Assembly (NCBI GenBank): GCA_959608595.1
Contig: CAUHTB010000039.1
Span: forward strand, 1 to 6,573
Reading direction: 5' to 3'
DNA length: 6,573 nt
From: an uncultured Veillonella sp.
Lineage (GTDB): Bacteria > Bacillota > Negativicutes > Veillonellales > Veillonellaceae
The notes under the pieces were generated by a model that had not been told where the DNA came from, ran no database searches, and was given only the letters and a program-made list of their open reading frames with translations. Of the stretch, positions 1 to 5,026 are shown in pieces. The position numbers and the translations under genes are program-made. How positions within the stretch are numbered: the first letter of the stretch is position 1; every line of letters starts with the position of its first letter.

Positions 1-587
1 GCATCACGACGTACTTTTATGCGTGGTGGATTATCTTGCCGATTATGGTCGTATTCTTTGGGCGTGCTTTTTGTAGCTGGTTCTGTCCAAGTGGTTGGGT
101 TAATCAAATGCTCGGAAAAATATCTATGGGGCCACTAAGAAATCGTAAGAGCTATATGCGTTTCCTTCAACTCGGCATGGTAGCAACTATAATTTTAGGA
201 CTCGTAGTATATTTTAAATTTGGTAATCCCCGCATTATGATCCCAATTCGGACGAGCGATGAATATTTTAATGCTGTCATTTTATCTATGCAGTTCTCCG
301 AATGGTATTGGGCGGCTCGTACTATAACGGTCGTTTCTATTATTGCGGGCTCCCTTATTATCGCCAATGCTTGGTGCCGCTTTGTATGTCCTTTTGGGGG
401 CGTTATGGAGTTGCTTCGCACAATTTCTATTTTTAGAATTTTTAAAACCAATGATTGCGATAACTGTGATGCGTGCTTGCGCGTATGTGAAATGGGAACA
501 CGACCAAATGAAATGAATTGCACCAACTGTGGTGATTGCTTACATGTTTGCCATAAAGATGCTATTAGATTTGGTCGGAAAGGTTAA
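1..587 (+). CDS. NapH/MauN-type membrane-bound 4Fe-4S ferredoxin protein, 5'-truncated by window edge
   Basis: The frame is open from position 3 with no stop before TAA at 585-587, so the true start lies upstream; a TTG at 36 and an ATG at 45 are internal. The visible 194 residues show three hydrophobic segments (about 4-19, 54-71 and 104-121). Two membrane-edge CxxxCP motifs lie at C24/C28 and C125/C129. A C-terminal 2x[4Fe-4S] ferredoxin domain follows, with C152, C155, C158, C162 and C173, C176, C179, C183, all eight ligands present. This order is characteristic of the NapH/MauN/CcoG-like group of membrane electron carriers, which pass electrons between the quinone pool or flavoproteins and soluble or periplasmic partners. 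It ends 2 nt before the NifB-like radical SAM gene, so the two are almost certainly cotranscribed and probably share a pathway. The specific partner cannot be told from this fragment. The family call is solid; the role is inferred. Confidence 0.85.
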   Translation, partial: ITTYFYAWWIILPIMVVFFGRAFCSWFCPSGWVNQMLGKISMGPLRNRKSYMRFLQLGMVATIILGLVVYFKFGNPRIMIPIRTSDEYFNAVILSMQFSEWYWAARTITVVSIIAGSLIIANAWCRFVCPFGGVMELLRTISIFRIFKTNDCDNCDACLRVCEMGTRPNEMNCTNCGDCLHVCHKDAIRFGRKG

Positions 588-589
588 TT

Positions 590-1420
590 ATGAAAGAAAT
601 TCAAGGACAAAGTTTCCTACAAAATCATCCTTGTTACAACAAGGCCGCTTCTGCTAATTGGGGGCGTTTACATTTACCAGTAGCACCGAATTGTAATATT
701 CAATGTAATTATTGTAATCGCAAGTACGATTGTGCGAATGAAAATAGACCAGGCGTGACACAGCATGTCTATACGCCACAAGAGGCGGTTGCCTTTGTGC
801 ACAAGGTGTTTGATGCTCGTCAGGATATCTCTGTAGTGGGTATTGCAGGCCCTGGGGACCCTATGTGTGATGCAGACAAGACGCTTGAAACCTTCCGTCT
901 CGTGAAAAATGATTTGCCTCATGTCATGCTTTGTTTGTCTAGTAATGGCTTAGCCGTACCTGATTATATTGATGAAATCGCTGATTTAGGCATTACGCAT
1001 GTAACAATTACGGCTAATGCTATTGACCCAGAAATTGCAAAAAATGTATATTCCATGGTTCGCTATGAGGGTAATATCTACAAGGGAATCGATGGGGCCC
1101 GTATTTTACTAGAACGTCAGGCTGAAAGTATCCGAAAACTAAAGGAAAAGAATATCATTGTTAAGATTAATACTGTAGTAGTGCCTGATGTAAATATGGA
1201 CCATGTACCAGCTATCGCTAAACAAGCGGAAGCTTGGGGCGTTGATTTGATGAACTGTATTGCCATGATTCCTGTTCATGATACGGCCTTTGAAAATCAC
1301 CGAGGCCCGACTTTAGAAGAAATCGATAATATGCGTCAATTTATTGGTCACTATGTGCCGCAAATGACACACTGCAAACGCTGTAGAGCTGATGCTATCG
1401 GTCGTTTATGCGAAGCGTAG
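590..1420 (+). CDS. NifB-like radical SAM protein (FeS-cofactor core type)
   Basis: A 276-residue protein starting at ATG 590, with AAAGG at 579-583 as ribosome binding site. It resembles the catalytic core of NifB, which fuses two [4Fe-4S] clusters and inserts a carbide to make the L-cluster (NifB-co) of nitrogenases. Visible in order: HPCY (C15), H28, the radical SAM motif CxxxCxxC (C35, C39, C42), then Y-D-C48-A-N-E-N-R-P-G, the SAM-binding AGPGDP at 86-91, LCLSSNGL (C115), HVTITANAIDPEI at about 136-148, and the C-terminal CxxCRADA (C262, C265). From recalled NifB structures, the His and two Cys after the SAM motif hold cluster K1, while the N-terminal Cys and the CxxC hold K2; all have counterparts here. 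No NifX-like C-terminal domain is present, as in short archaeal NifB. A specialised paralog with another product is possible, and no nitrogenase gene is visible. It is coupled to the upstream ferredoxin gene (2-nt gap). Confidence 0.85.
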   Translation: MKEIQGQSFLQNHPCYNKAASANWGRLHLPVAPNCNIQCNYCNRKYDCANENRPGVTQHVYTPQEAVAFVHKVFDARQDISVVGIAGPGDPMCDADKTLETFRLVKNDLPHVMLCLSSNGLAVPDYIDEIADLGITHVTITANAIDPEIAKNVYSMVRYEGNIYKGIDGARILLERQAESIRKLKEKNIIVKINTVVVPDVNMDHVPAIAKQAEAWGVDLMNCIAMIPVHDTAFENHRGPTLEEIDNMRQFIGHYVPQMTHCKRCRADAIGRLCEA

Positions 1421-1428
1421 AAGTATAA

Positions 1429-1456
1429 AAGGCTATATACCGAAGTATATAGCCTT
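1429..1456 (-). terminator. Intrinsic terminator, convergent genes, UUCG loop on minus strand
   Basis: A perfect 12-bp inverted repeat (arms 1429-1440 and 1445-1456) with a 4-nt loop. Read on the minus strand the loop is TTCG closed by C-G, the exceptionally stable cUUCGg tetraloop, and it is followed by CTTTTATACTT. This fits termination of the cysteine desulfurase gene, whose stop lies 13 nt away. On the plus strand it lies 8 nt after the NifB-like stop, but only a poor U-tract follows, so it is likely weaker in that direction. Confidence 0.8.
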
Positions 1457-1468
1457 AATGGTTAAGTA

Positions 1469-2626
1469 TTATTTAGTATTTTTAAGGATTCTATGTAGAG
1501 CAGATAATGCGGCTTCCACATCTTCATGTGTGTTAGCATAGCCAAAGGAGAATCGCACAGTTCCTTCTGGATAGGTTCCTAGTGTTTGGTGTGCTCGTGG
1601 GGCACAGTGGAGACCAACACGTGTCATGATGTGATAAGTAGATTCTAGTTTGTAAGCAATACTTGCTGGGTCCATACTATCGATTGTGATGGATACAACG
1701 GCAGTTCTATCTTGGATATTCTGCTTACCAACGATGTTAATACCATCTATTGATTGCAATCCTTCGAGGAAGGCTTGTGTTAACGCTAGCTCATGGTTAT
1801 GAATGTTTTCCATTCCTTGTGACTCAATATAGGAGAGCCCTTCGTTGAGTCCAATGATACCAGGTAGATTCAAAGTACCTGATTCAAAGGCGTCGGGCAT
1901 ATGGGTAGGCATTGTTTCTAAATGTGAGAAGCTGCCTGTACCACCAGCAATAAGAGGGGTTAAGGTTTGAGCCATTTCTTTGGTCAATATAATGCCACCA
2001 ATACCTTGAGGTCCCAATAATCCTTTATGACCCGTAAAGCAAAGTGCATCAATATGACAAGCTTTCACATCAATAGGAATAACACCTGCCGTTTGGGCTG
2101 CGTCTACAATAAATTGTAGATTATGAGCCTTGCAGATGGCACTAATTGATTCGAGCGGTTGAATGGTGCCACATACATTGGACGCGTGATTGATAATTAG
2201 GGCTACTGTGTTAGGTCGAATCAATGGCTCAATAGAGTCCATTTGGATGGATCCGGTGGAGTCGCATGGAATAGTATCAAAGGTAATGCCTTTATCTAGT
2301 AGTTGTGTGAGCGGTCTCATAACTGCGTTGTGCTCCATTGAGCTAACGAGCACATGATCCCCTGCTTTTAATAGGCCCTTGATGACCATATTTAAGCTCA
2401 TCGTCACATTCTGTGTAAAGATAACGTGCGATGGATCATGGCCGTTGAATAAGGTTTTTAGTCGTTGTCTTGTTGTATAGATAATATCCTCTACATCGTA
2501 GGCGAGGGAATAGGAACCACGGTTGATGTTTATACCCCGGTTCGTTATATAGTCGGACATAGCGGTGGCGACTGTTGGTGCTTTAGGAAATGAAGTGCTT
2601 GCATTGTCTAAATAGATATAGTCCAT
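1469..2626 (-). CDS. Cysteine desulfurase-like class V aminotransferase (EF2568 type)
   Basis: A 385-residue PLP enzyme of fold type I that mobilises sulfur (or selenium) from cysteine/selenocysteine as an enzyme-bound persulfide. Visible: N-terminal YLDNASTSFPK at 5-15, EHNA with the ring-stacking His99, DAAQ with Asp175 and Gln178 that contact the PLP ring, and the Schiff-base Lys201 in FTGHKGLLGPQG. Near the C-terminus, VGLHCAPRAHQTLGT carries the probable persulfide Cys341, and R358 in VRFSFGYANT should bind the substrate carboxylate. The RAHQTLGT and RFSFGYANT signatures are typical of the EF2568-type subfamily (TIGR01977), often found with selenium-metabolism genes, rather than housekeeping IscS or SufS. 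Start ATG at 2626 has GGAGA 6 nt upstream (plus 2633-2637). It diverges from yedE across a 120-bp gap, which supports a joint Se/S role. Whether selenium or sulfur is the true cargo is not decided by the sequence. Confidence 0.9.
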   Translation of the reverse strand: MDYIYLDNASTSFPKAPTVATAMSDYITNRGININRGSYSLAYDVEDIIYTTRQRLKTLFNGHDPSHVIFTQNVTMSLNMVIKGLLKAGDHVLVSSMEHNAVMRPLTQLLDKGITFDTIPCDSTGSIQMDSIEPLIRPNTVALIINHASNVCGTIQPLESISAICKAHNLQFIVDAAQTAGVIPIDVKACHIDALCFTGHKGLLGPQGIGGIILTKEMAQTLTPLIAGGTGSFSHLETMPTHMPDAFESGTLNLPGIIGLNEGLSYIESQGMENIHNHELALTQAFLEGLQSIDGINIVGKQNIQDRTAVVSITIDSMDPASIAYKLESTYHIMTRVGLHCAPRAHQTLGTYPEGTVRFSFGYANTHEDVEAALSALHRILKNTK

Positions 2627-2663
2627 AGATAATCTCCATAAATAACAATGTATATTTATGGCT

Positions 2664-2693
2664 ATTATATCATGAGTAGCATGTTACTTAGAA
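2664..2693 (-). promoter_or_regulatory. Extended -10 promoter for the cysteine desulfurase gene
   Basis: On the minus strand, TGATATAAT (plus 2664-2672) is a perfect -10 hexamer with the TGn extension. The -35 region 18 nt upstream (plus 2688-2693, TTCTAA on the minus strand) is poor, as is usual for extended -10 promoters. Transcription would start near 2657, giving a leader of about 30 nt. In the same gap a plus-strand TAGAAT at 2689-2694 might serve yedE, but its -35 is weak and I do not call it. Confidence 0.5.
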
Positions 2694-2746
2694 TCGGAGC
2701 ATGTACTCATAGAGTTTTTGTGTTTGTAGTTTGAAAGGAGTTTACT

Positions 2747-3808
2747 ATGAGTGGGTCTCATGAAAAACGGAATTTAATTATCGCAGGCCTTATTATTGGT
2801 GCTATCGCGGGCTTCCTCGTATTAGCTGGAAATCCAGGTAATATGGGATTCTGTATTGCGTGCTTTGTTCGCGATACTGTCGGTGGTCTAGGTCTACATC
2901 GTGCCGCACCGGTACAGTACATTCGTCCAGAAATTATCGGTCTTATATTAGGGGCTTATGTATTGTCTATGATTCGTGGCGAACACCAAAGTAAAGGTGG
3001 TTCATCTCCAATTATTCGTTTTATTCTTGGCTTTTTTGTTATGATTGGTGCTTTGATGTTCCTTGGCTGTCCAATTCGTATGATTTTGCGTCTCGGCGGC
3101 GGTGATTTAAATGCCTTATTCGGTATTGCCGGCTTTGCAGGTGGCATTGGATTTGGTACTATTTTCTTAAAACGAGGTTATTCCTTACAACGTACCTATG
3201 CGTTGAGCAAATTAGAATCTGCTATGATGCCTGCTATTCAAGTAGGTTTGCTCGTACTTGTTGTAACAGCACCTGCATTTATCTTCTTTAGCCAAAAAGG
3301 TCCTGGCGCAATGCATGCTCCATGGCTCATTTCTTTGGCGGCTGGTCTTGTAGTAGGTGGCTTATCTCAAGTTAGCCGACTTTGTACGGTTGGTGGTTTC
3401 CGCGATTTATTCTTGTTTAAAAAATCTATTCTTATTTTTGGATACCTTGCAGTGCTTGTAGGTGTATTTTTAGTAAATATTAGCTTCGGTAACTTCCATC
3501 TTGGCTTTGAAAACCAACCGATTGCACATACAGATGGATTGTGGAACTTCTTAGGTATGGCGCTTGCAGGTTTCTGTAGCGTATTGCTTGGTGGTTGTCC
3601 ATTGCGTCAATTGATTATGACTGGTGAAGGTAATTCTGATTCTGCGGTTACAGTACTTGGCCTTGCAGCTGGTGCGGCGTTCGCTCATAATTTCGGTTTA
3701 GCTGCCTCTGGTGCTGGTCCTACACTAAATGGTGAAATTGCTGTAGTTGTTGGCTTTATTGTGGCACTTATTATTGCTGTAGTTAATACAAAACGAGCAA
3801 ATGCGTAG
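2747..3808 (+). CDS. yedE: YedE-type selenium/sulfur membrane transporter
   Basis: A 353-residue polytopic inner-membrane protein of the YeeE/YedE family, whose YeeE members import thiosulfate. It matches the selenium-associated branch (TIGR04112-like): GNPGNMGFCIACFVRDTVGG at 28-47 followed by LHRAAPVQYIRPEIIG at 50-65 is the signature I recognise. About nine to ten hydrophobic segments are visible (around 10-27, 61-76, 91-107, 121-140, 163-181, 193-206, 228-246, 266-283, 299-320, 328-346). Conserved cysteines likely line the substrate path by relaying S-H-S contacts, as in YeeE: C36 and C39, C108 in LGCPIRM, C213 in SRLCTVGGFRD, and C284 in GGCPLRQ. The LGCPIRM and GGCPLRQ repeats reflect the internal duplication of the family. 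Start ATG 2747 has a strong AAAGGAG at 2734-2740. It precedes the DUF3343 gene by 47 nt and diverges from the desulfurase. Transport of a selenium species is inferred from context; no selD or yedF is visible here. Confidence 0.9.
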   Translation: MSGSHEKRNLIIAGLIIGAIAGFLVLAGNPGNMGFCIACFVRDTVGGLGLHRAAPVQYIRPEIIGLILGAYVLSMIRGEHQSKGGSSPIIRFILGFFVMIGALMFLGCPIRMILRLGGGDLNALFGIAGFAGGIGFGTIFLKRGYSLQRTYALSKLESAMMPAIQVGLLVLVVTAPAFIFFSQKGPGAMHAPWLISLAAGLVVGGLSQVSRLCTVGGFRDLFLFKKSILIFGYLAVLVGVFLVNISFGNFHLGFENQPIAHTDGLWNFLGMALAGFCSVLLGGCPLRQLIMTGEGNSDSAVTVLGLAAGAAFAHNFGLAASGAGPTLNGEIAVVVGFIVALIIAVVNTKRANA

Positions 3809-3810
3809 GG

Positions 3811-3851
3811 TAGAAATGAGTAGACTAGAAATGAGTAGACTAGAAATGAGT
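3811..3851 (+). repeat. 15-bp tandem repeat, 2.7 copies, between yedE and DUF3343 gene
   Basis: The unit TAGAAATGAGTAGAC occurs at 3811-3825 and 3826-3840 with no mismatch, and a third copy is cut at 3841-3851. It starts 3 nt after the yedE stop and fills nearly all of the gap to the next start. Each copy contains an ATG (3816, 3831, 3846) in one common frame, opening a 31-codon frame that ends at TGA 3909-3911 inside the DUF3343 gene in another frame. Copy-number change would shift spacing by multiples of 15 nt. Confidence 0.9.
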
Positions 3852-3855
3852 GATT

Positions 3856-4104
3856 ATGAAGTATATTGCAACATTTTACTCTCACTTTGGCGCGATTCGC
3901 TTCAAGCGTGAAGCCCCTGAAGGGGTAACCAATATAGAACTTCGTCCAGTGCCGCGCGATTTGAGTTCCTCTTGTGGAACGAGTGCATCCTTTGATGCTA
4001 GTGAAAGTTTTACTTTCACAGAGGATTCAACAGAGGAGATTGAACAAATCGTAGCTGTTACAGAGGGCGGTTATAAAACTATATATGAAAGTCCCAATAA
4101 ATAA
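3856..4104 (+). CDS. DUF3343 putative Se/S carrier protein
   Basis: An 82-residue soluble protein of the DUF3343 family (PF11823), described as putative Se/S carrier-like and commonly found beside yedE and selenium genes. The N-terminal YIATFYSHFGAIRFKR (3-18) and the signature RPVPRDLSSSCGTSA (30-44) with the single conserved Cys40 are visible; Cys40 is the expected carrier residue for persulfide or selenopersulfide. I choose ATG 3856 rather than the upstream in-frame GTG 3850 because MKYIATFYS matches how the family begins. The ribosome binding site is weak (only GAG at 3848-3850), so translation may depend on coupling to yedE or on the repeat just upstream. Probable flow is desulfurase or YedE to this carrier to a downstream acceptor, which is inference. 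The length is normal for the family. Confidence 0.87.
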   Translation: MKYIATFYSHFGAIRFKREAPEGVTNIELRPVPRDLSSSCGTSASFDASESFTFTEDSTEEIEQIVAVTEGGYKTIYESPNK

Positions 4105-4120
4105 GGCCTAAAGCCTATTT

Positions 4121-4144
4121 AGAGCTGTTAATGTAGACAGTTCT
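4121..4144 (+). other. Weak hairpin downstream of DUF3343 gene
   Basis: Arms 4121-4128 and 4137-4144 form an 8-bp stem including one G-U pair, with an 8-nt loop. No U-tract follows, so it is not a terminator by itself. It may stabilise the 3' end of the yedE transcript or be fortuitous. Confidence 0.25.
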
Positions 4145-4167
4145 CCAATTATTATGTCATGTAAAAG

Positions 4168-4193
4168 AGGAGCTATCCGTTGAGATAGCTCCT
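4168..4193. terminator. Bidirectional intrinsic terminator between DUF3343 and MerR genes
   Basis: A perfect 10-bp stem (arms 4168-4177 and 4184-4193, 6-nt loop) is extended by G-U and A-T pairs to 4165/4196. On the plus strand it runs into TTTTGGTTT, ending the yedE-DUF3343 transcript. On the minus strand it begins 7 nt after the MerR stop and is followed by CTTTTAC. The convergent layout suits use in both directions. Confidence 0.85.
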
Positions 4194-4199
4194 TTTGGT

Positions 4200-4697
4200 T
4201 TATATAGCTCTATATTTTTTAGGTGGTTCACCATTTTCGGCGGCTTCTTTATCAGCGCGCCATTTGCGTTCAAAGTATTTATGATATTCTACAGGAACGT
4301 CATCAGGTGTTAAGCTTTCATAAAAGCTAGTAGTTCCATTAGCCTTAGCTTGTTCGTAAAACCATGTTTTAAATTCTAGCATGGACAAGCGTGCTTGTAG
4401 GTGTTCGATTTCTACTAATACGCGATCTCGTTGATTTCTAATAATAGATAATCTTTCGTTGATACGACTATCACCTTCCACGCAGTAGTCGATAAAATGC
4501 TTTATTTCTTTAATGGGCATGCCTGTGTGCTTCATGCATTCAATTAATTCTAACCAATCCATATCTTCGTCGTGGAACACACGGATGCCTCCGCTAGAAC
4601 GTTCGACAAATGGCAATAAGCCTTCTTTGTCATAATAGCGTAAAGTAGAAGGTGCCACATTTAGTTTTTTTGCGATTTCGCCAACAGTATATGTCAT
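4200..4697 (-). CDS. MerR-family regulator, AdhR-like (aldehyde/electrophile sensing type)
   Basis: 165 residues from the start at plus 4697. An N-terminal winged-helix MerR domain (TVGEIAKKLNVAPSTLRYYD at 4-23, then GLLP, GGIRVF at 36-41 and the second helix pair to about 75) binds DNA. A dimerising helix runs about 77-117 (EHLQARLSMLE region), and a charged tail ends in EPPKKYRAI. There is no metal-binding cysteine loop. The IECMKHTG segment holds Cys54, which aligns with Cys52 of Bacillus AdhR in IKCMRNAG; that residue is implicated in sensing formaldehyde and methylglyoxal. A second cysteine, C72, is also present. MerR proteins activate by untwisting promoters with 19-bp spacers, and exactly such a promoter lies in the divergent gap before the DXS-like gene, its likely target. 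An upstream in-frame ATG at 4718 is rejected because a near-perfect ribosome binding site serves 4697. The ligand is inferred from the family only. Confidence 0.88.
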   Translation of the reverse strand: MTYTVGEIAKKLNVAPSTLRYYDKEGLLPFVERSSGGIRVFHDEDMDWLELIECMKHTGMPIKEIKHFIDYCVEGDSRINERLSIIRNQRDRVLVEIEHLQARLSMLEFKTWFYEQAKANGTTSFYESLTPDDVPVEYHKYFERKWRADKEAAENGEPPKKYRAI

Positions 4698-4700
4698 AGG

Positions 4701-4710
4701 ACCTCCTTTT
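4701..4710 (-). promoter_or_regulatory. Strong ribosome binding site fixing the MerR start
   Basis: On the minus strand the bases read AAAAGGAGGT, then CCT, then the ATG at 4697-4695. This full Shine-Dalgarno match supports the 165-residue start over the ATG at 4718, which would place the site inside the coding region. Confidence 0.8.
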
Positions 4711-4814
4711 GGGTTCATATTAAATTTGTAAATGGATTTAGTTTCAGGAGTAATGTATTAAGCATATAATATACATATATTTTTAAAGATTAGACTTAAG
4801 TTTTACGTTCTCGC

Positions 4815-4845
4815 TTGACTTAAACCTAACTTTAAGTTCTATACT
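4815..4845 (+). promoter_or_regulatory. MerR-type promoter (19-nt spacer) for the DXS-like gene
   Basis: TTGACT (4815-4820) matches the -35 consensus at five of six positions and TATACT (4840-4845) matches the -10 at five of six. They are separated by exactly 19 nt (4821-4839), too long for unaided sigma-A RNA polymerase and diagnostic of MerR-activated promoters. It points at the DXS-like gene and lies in the gap it shares with the divergent MerR gene. Transcription would start near 4852, leaving a leader of about 175 nt. Confidence 0.8.
4818..4837. promoter_or_regulatory. Operator dyad for the AdhR-like MerR regulator
   Basis: ACTTAAA (4818-4824) and TTTAAGT (4831-4837) are a perfect inverted repeat lying between the -35 and -10. 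Read as CTTAAAC-N4-CTTTAAG (4819-4836), it differs at one base from the AdhR operator consensus I recall, CTTAAAG-N4-CTTTAAG. A separate palindrome ACTTAAGT at 4794-4801 shares the half-site and could be a second contact or an autoregulatory site. Confidence 0.75.
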
Positions 4846-4851
4846 CGTTAC

Positions 4852-5026
4852 ATATTGGATATACAGTATAGCACGGTTAGTAGTACAATACAAATTAGAT
4901 TATAGGCACTATAAATATTGTGTAATCTGATGTTACTAATTAATATAGTTATATTCCTTATAGGCAGTACAGAAAGTCTCTTGGTTTTAATAAAGCACTA
5001 ATGGTGACTGAAAAGAAAGGAAACTT
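4852..5026 (+). other. Leader of the DXS-like gene, possibly structured
   Basis: With the bases from 4698 this forms the only long gap in the window (329 bp). Besides the promoter and operator, the leader can fold into a 10-bp stem (TTAGATTATA 4895-4904 with TGTAATCTGA 4921-4930, two G-U pairs) inside an outer stem (TTAGTA 4877-4882 with TACTAA 4934-4939). TATAGGCACTA at 4901-4911 recurs as TATAGGCAGTA at 4959-4969. I see no TPP riboswitch, T-box or other leader I can name. A 23-codon frame from ATG 4930 to TAA 5001 lacks a ribosome binding site and is not called. Confidence 0.35.

Noticed and set aside
167..526. 119-codon minus-strand frame
   Set aside because: It lies wholly opposite the NapH-like gene, whose Fe-S motifs show that the plus strand codes. 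No recognisable motif is present in the shadow frame.
674..922. 82-codon minus-strand frame
   Set aside because: It is antisense to the conserved radical SAM core and has no family features.
2956..3147. 63-codon minus-strand frame
   Set aside because: It is antisense to yedE and is an artefact of the glycine- and isoleucine-rich membrane codons.
3811..3851. CRISPR or attachment-site reading of the tandem repeat
   Set aside because: The units are directly abutting with no spacers, only 15 bp long, and no integrase or cas gene is nearby.
3685..3885. 66-codon minus-strand frame across the yedE/DUF3343 junction
   Set aside because: Its repetitive N-terminal part is just the 15-bp repeat read backwards, and the remainder is antisense to yedE.
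4765..4770. Perfect TATAAT on the plus strand
   Set aside because: There is no acceptable -35 at 16-18 nt and the region is very AT-rich. The 19-nt-spacer promoter downstream is better supported.
4852..5026. Thiamine (TPP) riboswitch before a thiamine-diphosphate enzyme
   Set aside because: The conserved CUGAGA and ACCUGAU elements of the TPP riboswitch are absent.
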